From: SB11 sp035906255
GTDB lineage: Bacteria; Bacteroidota; Bacteroidia; UBA8524
NCBI GenBank assembly: GCA_035906255.1
Contig: JAMIFM010000010.1
Coordinates: 1 to 64,000 of the forward strand
Reading direction: 5' to 3'
Length of the DNA stretch: 64,000 nucleotides
A program made the position numbers and the translations under genes. Shown piece after piece: positions 60,322 through 64,000 of the stretch. Numbering within the stretch: the stretch's first letter is position 1; each line of letters begins with the position of its first letter. The notes below the pieces were generated by a model. The model searched no databases, had not been told where the DNA came from, and saw nothing but the letters and a program-made list of their open reading frames with translations.

Positions 60322-60885
60322 ATGAAAAACTTAACTACCGATTTAAAGAAAACCCTTTTGATAGCAGCGTTTGCTATTGCAGGTTTTACAACTGCTTTTG
60401 CCCAAACTACCAAAGTAGGCGGCCAAGAGATGTACCCCACCAAAGATATTATTGATAATGCCGTTAACTCTGCCGACCATACTACGTTGGTAGCTGCCGT
60501 TAAAGCAGGTGGATTGGTGGAAACGCTGAAAGGTACAGGCCCTTTTACCGTGTTTGCCCCTACCAACGATGCTTTTGAAAACTTACCTGCGGGGACTGTT
60601 GAAACTCTTTTAAAACCTGAAAATAAAGCAACATTGGTAAGTGTACTTACCTATCATGTTGTGGCAGGTAATTACGATTTTGAGGCACTGAAAAAATTAA
60701 TTAAAAAAGGTAATGGTAAAGCAATGCTTAAAACCGTTGCTGGCGGCGAACTTACGTTTATGATGAACGGCGATTATAACATTACTGTTACTGATGCAAA
60801 AGGAAACACAGCCAATATCAGCACTTATAATGTAAAACAATCAAACGGTGTGATACACGTAGTTGATAAAGTATTGATGCCATAA
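60322..60885 (+). CDS. Fasciclin (FAS1) domain protein
   Basis: 187 residues. Signal peptide (about 1-27, ending T-A-F-A-Q). One FAS1 domain (about 42-186) with both hallmarks: F-T-V-F-A-P-T-N-D-A-F (H1 region) and Y-H-V-V-A-G (H2 region), ending G-V-I-H-V-V-D-K-V-L-M-P. FAS1 proteins are small secreted adhesion-type proteins. Ends at a strong terminator, single-gene unit. Confidence 0.95.
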   Translation: MKNLTTDLKKTLLIAAFAIAGFTTAFAQTTKVGGQEMYPTKDIIDNAVNSADHTTLVAAVKAGGLVETLKGTGPFTVFAPTNDAFENLPAGTVETLLKPENKATLVSVLTYHVVAGNYDFEALKKLIKKGNGKAMLKTVAGGELTFMMNGDYNITVTDAKGNTANISTYNVKQSNGVIHVVDKVLMP

Positions 60886-60906
60886 TTTTCCCTTTTGTTC
60901 TTTATG

Positions 60907-60947
60907 CCCGACCCATGTTTCATTAACCAGAACGGGTCGGGTTTTTT
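60907..60947 (+). terminator. Terminator after the fasciclin gene
   Basis: CCCGACCC (60907-60914) pairs with GGGTCGGG (60934-60941), followed by TTTTTT. Confidence 0.88.
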
Positions 60948-60970
60948 ATTTACAAAAAATTAAAAATACG

Positions 60971-61459
60971 ATGAAAATAATACACGGTATTGTTGTGATA
61001 ATAATTGTGATTTTTTCAGCCTCTTGTTCAAAAAAATCAATACGGGCTGAAAAAAACGGGCAAACGGATTTGCAGGTACAAAAAACAGAAGCAGAGTGGC
61101 GCAAACAGCTTACAGAGGATGAATATAAAGTGCTAAGGGAAAAGGCTACTGAAATACCTTATACTGGGGAGTACGACCAGTTTTGGGACTCAGGTGTGTA
61201 TGCTTGCAAAGCCTGCGGAAACGAGTTGTTTTACTCTGCTGCAAAGTTTGATGCAGGATGCGGTTGGCCGAGCTTTTTTAAGGCGATAGACAGCAGTAAA
61301 ATTAAAACAATACCCGATTATTCGCACGGAATGAAACGCATTGAGGTGCAATGCGCCCGTTGCGGCGGACATTTAGGGCACGTGTTTGATGATGGGCCTG
61401 ATACCACAGGGCTGAGGTATTGTATCAACTCCATCTCGTTGGGGTTTGAAAAGAAATAA
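60971..61459 (+). CDS. msrB: Peptide-methionine (R)-S-oxide reductase, lipoprotein form
   Basis: 162 residues. The N-terminus is a lipoprotein signal (I-V-I-F-S-A-S-C), so this MsrB is envelope-anchored. The MsrB domain shows W-R-K-Q-L-T-x-x-x-Y, two C-x-x-C zinc pairs (C-K-A-C and C-A-R-C), G-C-G-W-P-S-F and the catalytic Cys in R-Y-C-I-N-S. It repairs oxidised methionine in periplasmic proteins. Convergent with the peptidase gene, 3-nt gap. Confidence 0.94.
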   Translation: MKIIHGIVVIIIVIFSASCSKKSIRAEKNGQTDLQVQKTEAEWRKQLTEDEYKVLREKATEIPYTGEYDQFWDSGVYACKACGNELFYSAAKFDAGCGWPSFFKAIDSSKIKTIPDYSHGMKRIEVQCARCGGHLGHVFDDGPDTTGLRYCINSISLGFEKK

Positions 61460-61462
61460 TAG

Positions 61463-62728
61463 TTATTGCTGCAAATGCTGCATGAAATCCCTGATAAGCC
61501 TGAAAGTATCTTCATACTCTGTTAAAGGCAAAATTTCAGCACGGTCTTCAGGGTCGTGGTAATACGGAAAATCGCCCATTAAATAAAAAAAGAAAGCACG
61601 TACCCCTTTTTCTGTAAACCAGTAATGGTCGCTATTGGCGGCTTTTCCCCTTGCTTGTATGGATGATAAATACCCCTTTTCAGTATTAATGGCAGTTAGC
61701 GCATCATACTCGGGCGTAAACTCTAAACCGTTCACCGCCATTAACCCTTTCTCTCCCGTTCCAATCAAATCAAGGTTTATTAAAAACTTCATTCGCTCCA
61801 ACGGATACACAGGGTAGTTTACATAGTAATAGCTCCCGATAAGTCCCGCCTCTTCGGCGGCAAACCCGATAAATAATAAGGAATATTTAGGAGGGTTTTG
61901 GTTGTAGTAGTTTGCCAAATCAAGCATAATGGCTACCCCGCTGGCATTATCATTAGCACCCGGAAAGATTGTTTTTTTGCCCATGCGTCCTAAATGGTCG
62001 TAATGGGCACTTAAAGCAATAATACTGTCGGGGTTTTCAGTACCTTTTATAAAACCCAGCACGTTGTTGGTGGTATGGGGCTTTAGTTCGGCAGTTATAT
62101 TCAGTTTTATCTTTTTAGCTTGGCGGTCAAAAACTTTATCTGCAATCATTATTTCAGGGGCAGTAACTTGCTCTGTCCCTACCGACCACATTAGCTTTTT
62201 ATTCGTCAGACTGATAAATCCGGCCACTTTAAAAGGGTTTGTTTTCAGCAGCTTTAAACGCCCCATAGCCTCAGTACTAAAATTAGCAGGAAGTGTATCA
62301 ATAATTACAAAAATTGAGGAAGCATCAGCTTGTAAAGCTTCCGCAAACGCTTTGTAGGCAATATCAGTTTCAAAAATAGTATGTGTGGCTACTATAGTCT
62401 TGTAGGTGCCTTTTATTGTTGGGCATTCGGGGACTACCATATAGTCTTTTCCGGCCTTTAGTTTTTCACCGTCAACGGCTACTTCCATTTTTGACGGGAA
62501 TGTATTTACCGTAAATGCAAAAGGTTGGTATTGTACTTCAAACCCTTTTAATTTTTTTAACTCCTTATAAATAAATTCGGCGGCTTTGCCGTCGCCGTTT
62601 TTCACATACCCGCGTCCTTGGTAAGCGTCGCTGCATAAGGTATTGATAGTTTTGCGGGCATATTTAACATCTTGTGCTGATAATAAAGATGCACAAAGTA
62701 AAACTGTGAAAAATATAAGAGTGCGCAT
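61463..62728 (-). CDS. M28 family zinc aminopeptidase, secreted
   Basis: 421 residues. Signal peptide (about 1-18, ending L-L-S-A-Q). Peptidase core (about 230-420) with metal and catalytic residues in S-A-H-Y-D-H-L-G, G-A-N-D-N-A-S-G, F-A-A-E-E-A-G-L-I-G-S, N-L-D-L-I-G and a late H (S-D-H-Y-W-F). M28 enzymes remove N-terminal amino acids using two zinc ions. N-terminal 200 residues include a PA-like insert. Probably periplasmic or secreted; monocistronic. Confidence 0.93.
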   Translation of the reverse strand: MRTLIFFTVLLCASLLSAQDVKYARKTINTLCSDAYQGRGYVKNGDGKAAEFIYKELKKLKGFEVQYQPFAFTVNTFPSKMEVAVDGEKLKAGKDYMVVPECPTIKGTYKTIVATHTIFETDIAYKAFAEALQADASSIFVIIDTLPANFSTEAMGRLKLLKTNPFKVAGFISLTNKKLMWSVGTEQVTAPEIMIADKVFDRQAKKIKLNITAELKPHTTNNVLGFIKGTENPDSIIALSAHYDHLGRMGKKTIFPGANDNASGVAIMLDLANYYNQNPPKYSLLFIGFAAEEAGLIGSYYYVNYPVYPLERMKFLINLDLIGTGEKGLMAVNGLEFTPEYDALTAINTEKGYLSSIQARGKAANSDHYWFTEKGVRAFFFYLMGDFPYYHDPEDRAEILPLTEYEDTFRLIRDFMQHLQQ

Positions 62729-62837
62729 AGTTAATGGGGGTTAGAAGCCATATTTAACAAGTCGTGCAGTAGAAACAAAAGTTCCACTGCACGGTATTAT
62801 CAACGGGCAGAGTGATGCCCTTTATCTTTTAGTTGGG

Positions 62838-63089
62838 TTATGCAGTATGCACAGCCACCTCAAAATATTCCATTACGGGGTTGGCCAGCAATTTTTTGCA
62901 AATAGTTTCGGCCTTTTCGCGGGCAGCAGTTTCGGTATCAGCATCAACTTCTAAAGTGATGCGTTTGCCCACGCGCACGTTATTAATTTCATTCATCCCC
63001 AAGCTGTGAATACCACCTGTTACGGCTTTACCTTGAGGGTCTAACAGGTTTTTGTGGGGCATTACATTTATTTCGGCTATATATTTCAT
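62838..63089 (-). CDS. purS: Phosphoribosylformylglycinamidine synthase subunit PurS
   Basis: 83 residues with M-P-H-K-N-L-L-D-P-Q-G-K-A-V and G-I-H-S-L-G, the PurS signature. It is the small structural subunit that links PurL and PurQ. Its start overlaps the pssA stop (ATGA), so it is translated from the pssA message, not with the distant purL at 28125. Confidence 0.94.
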   Translation of the reverse strand: MKYIAEINVMPHKNLLDPQGKAVTGGIHSLGMNEINNVRVGKRITLEVDADTETAAREKAETICKKLLANPVMEYFEVAVHTA

Positions 63090-63841
63090 ACGTTCGATTT
63101 TTTGGCAAAATTTAATATTAGTGAAGTTAACACATACAGTGCTATAACAACAGGTATGGCTACAAATTTAAACAGCAGTATCAGTATGGCTGCGGCGGCT
63201 ACAAACAGATAGCGCACCTCGTTACCTTTAAACCCCCATTGCTTAAATTTAAGAGCAAACAAAGGCAGTGGCGATACCAGCATATAAGACAAAAACAAGC
63301 ATATACTGGCTACTGCCCATACATTTTTTATAATGCTGATAGGAAAGTATTGGGGTTGGTACTTGGCTATTAGGGCAAATGAAATAATGAACAATGCATT
63401 GGCAGGCGTGGGTACTCCGATAAAGGAGGTGCTTTGTCGGGTGTCGTTATTAAATACTGCCAGTCTAATGGCTGAAAATACCACCATAATAAAAGCAAAA
63501 ACCATTATTTGCTCCTCATAAAAAGAAACGTGCAAGTAGTTAGCACCTGTTTTTGCATGGTATAACGTGTTATAATAGCGTTTTAAATGTACAATAATAA
63601 AAGCCGGAGCTGCTCCAAAACTAACCACGTCAGCCAACGAGTCTAAATCTTTACCTATTACGTTGTTGCTTTTTAACAAGCGGGCTGCCATGCCGTCAAA
63701 AAAATCAAACACTGCCGATGCAATAATGCAAAATGCTGCTGCCGCCAGTTGCCCGTGAAATGACAGGTATATGGACACTAAACCCGAAAAGAGGTTAAGT
63801 GAAGTAATGACATTGGGGATATGGGTGCGTAAAAAATTCAA
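63086..63841 (-). CDS. pssA: CDP-diacylglycerol-serine O-phosphatidyltransferase
   Basis: 251 residues, TTG start. The CDP-alcohol phosphatidyltransferase motif D49-G-x2-A-R-x8-G-x3-D-x3-D71 is intact. About six to seven membrane helices. It makes phosphatidylserine from CDP-diacylglycerol and serine, the precursor of phosphatidylethanolamine. The -7 box ends 5 nt before the TTG, so the leader is near zero. Confidence 0.93.
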   Translation of the reverse strand: MNFLRTHIPNVITSLNLFSGLVSIYLSFHGQLAAAAFCIIASAVFDFFDGMAARLLKSNNVIGKDLDSLADVVSFGAAPAFIIVHLKRYYNTLYHAKTGANYLHVSFYEEQIMVFAFIMVVFSAIRLAVFNNDTRQSTSFIGVPTPANALFIISFALIAKYQPQYFPISIIKNVWAVASICLFLSYMLVSPLPLFALKFKQWGFKGNEVRYLFVAAAAILILLFKFVAIPVVIALYVLTSLILNFAKKSNV

Positions 63842-63846
63842 CGCCG

Positions 63847-63876
63847 CAAATATAGTTTACAGATTGTCAACCCAAA
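63847..63876 (-). promoter_or_regulatory. Promoter for pssA-purS
   Basis: Minus strand: TTTG at 63873-63876, an 18-nt spacer, then TATATTTG at 63847-63854. This is the best full match to the Bacteroidota -33/-7 consensus (TTTG, about 19 nt, TAnnTTTG) in the window. Confidence 0.7.
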
Positions 63877-63937
63877 CTATTGTAACGCAGCTTTTATTCT
63901 TGTTTTATTCTGCAAATAATTGTAGTTTGGGTTTGTA

Positions 63938-64000
63938 ATGGGAGTTGCGGAGAAGAAAGAAAACAAACCTGTTAAACAGCGTATGCAAAATAAGGCAGAA
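63938..64000 (+). CDS. Start of an unknown gene, cut by the window edge
   Basis: An ATG at 63938 opens a frame with no stop to the edge (21 codons), beginning M-G-V-A-E-K-K-E-N-K-P-V-K-Q-R. Lys-rich and basic. Too short to name. Divergent from pssA. Confidence 0.5.
   Translation, partial: MGVAEKKENKPVKQRMQNKAE

Noticed and set aside
1..64000. tRNA, rRNA or known riboswitch genes
   Set aside because: No tRNA cloverleaf, rRNA core or recognised riboswitch pattern was seen by eye in the intergenic regions; a covariance-model scan would be decisive.

Overview
The window reads as chromosomal DNA of a Bacteroidota (Bacteroidetes) member. The evidence is type IX secretion (T9SS) sorting domains on several proteins, Bacteroidota-typical families (DUF2851, DUF4175, DUF6029, Omp28-related lipoprotein, PspC), and repeated TAnnTTTG -7 promoter boxes just upstream of start codons in place of an E. 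coli-type promoter. No rRNA, tRNA, CRISPR array, phage module or transposase gene was found. Gene density is ordinary. The unusual content is mostly in the intergenic regions.

Layout. 1-3.4 kb: tail of a T9SS gliding-type protein, a perfect 52-nt terminator palindrome, an MFS transporter, a PspC protein and a DUF2851 protein. 3.4-4.5 kb: a gene-free repeat island with a 292-bp unit in tandem, each unit holding a 117-bp MITE-like element. 4.5-10 kb: Lhr-type DEXH helicase, DNA primase DnaG and a lipoprotein. 10-18 kb: a hypothetical protein, a GNAT/FemAB-like protein and polysaccharide deacetylase pair, then divergently the GDP-L-fucose genes gmd and fcl with a four-helix-bundle gene inserted between them, then a PpiD/SurA-like foldase. 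18-28 kb: two more MITE-like copies flank NMO, gpsA and three tandem T9SS paralogues. 28-34 kb: purL, a RelE/ParE toxin-antitoxin pair, a transglutaminase-like gene, xerD and a universal stress protein. 34-43.8 kb: membrane and surface proteins, a winged-helix protein, HflX, OsmC, a T9SS PKD protein and a geranylgeranyl-reductase-like flavoprotein. 43.8-54.8 kb: DUF6029/Omp28 pair, Rieske lipoprotein pair, hydrolase, beta-propeller lectin-like gene divergent from a small-protein/membrane-protein/histidine-kinase/response-regulator operon, and an NMNAT-like/methyltransferase fusion divergent from an NrtR-like regulator. 54.8-64 kb: DUF4175 coiled-coil giant, fasciclin, MsrB, M28 peptidase, purS-pssA and the start of one more gene.

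Functional links. gmd and fcl make GDP-L-fucose for surface glycans, and the neighbouring deacetylase and FemAB-like genes fit envelope polysaccharide or peptide modification. purL and purS lie far apart and imply the three-subunit FGAM synthase; purQ is not in the window. The NrtR-like regulator next to an NMNAT-like fusion suggests an NAD-linked function.

Most notable observations: (1) a MITE-like family with TTAACTCACCCC terminal inverted repeats, five copies; (2) composite REP-like palindromes with conserved linkers and changing but still self-complementary stems; (3) the four-helix-bundle gene bounded by 22-bp inverted repeats inside the fucose operon; (4) three or four genes whose mostly non-AUG start lies 4-5 nt after a -7 box, suggesting leaderless mRNAs, including one with no ATG/GTG/TTG start at all; (5) an orphan terminator following a 29-codon ORF.
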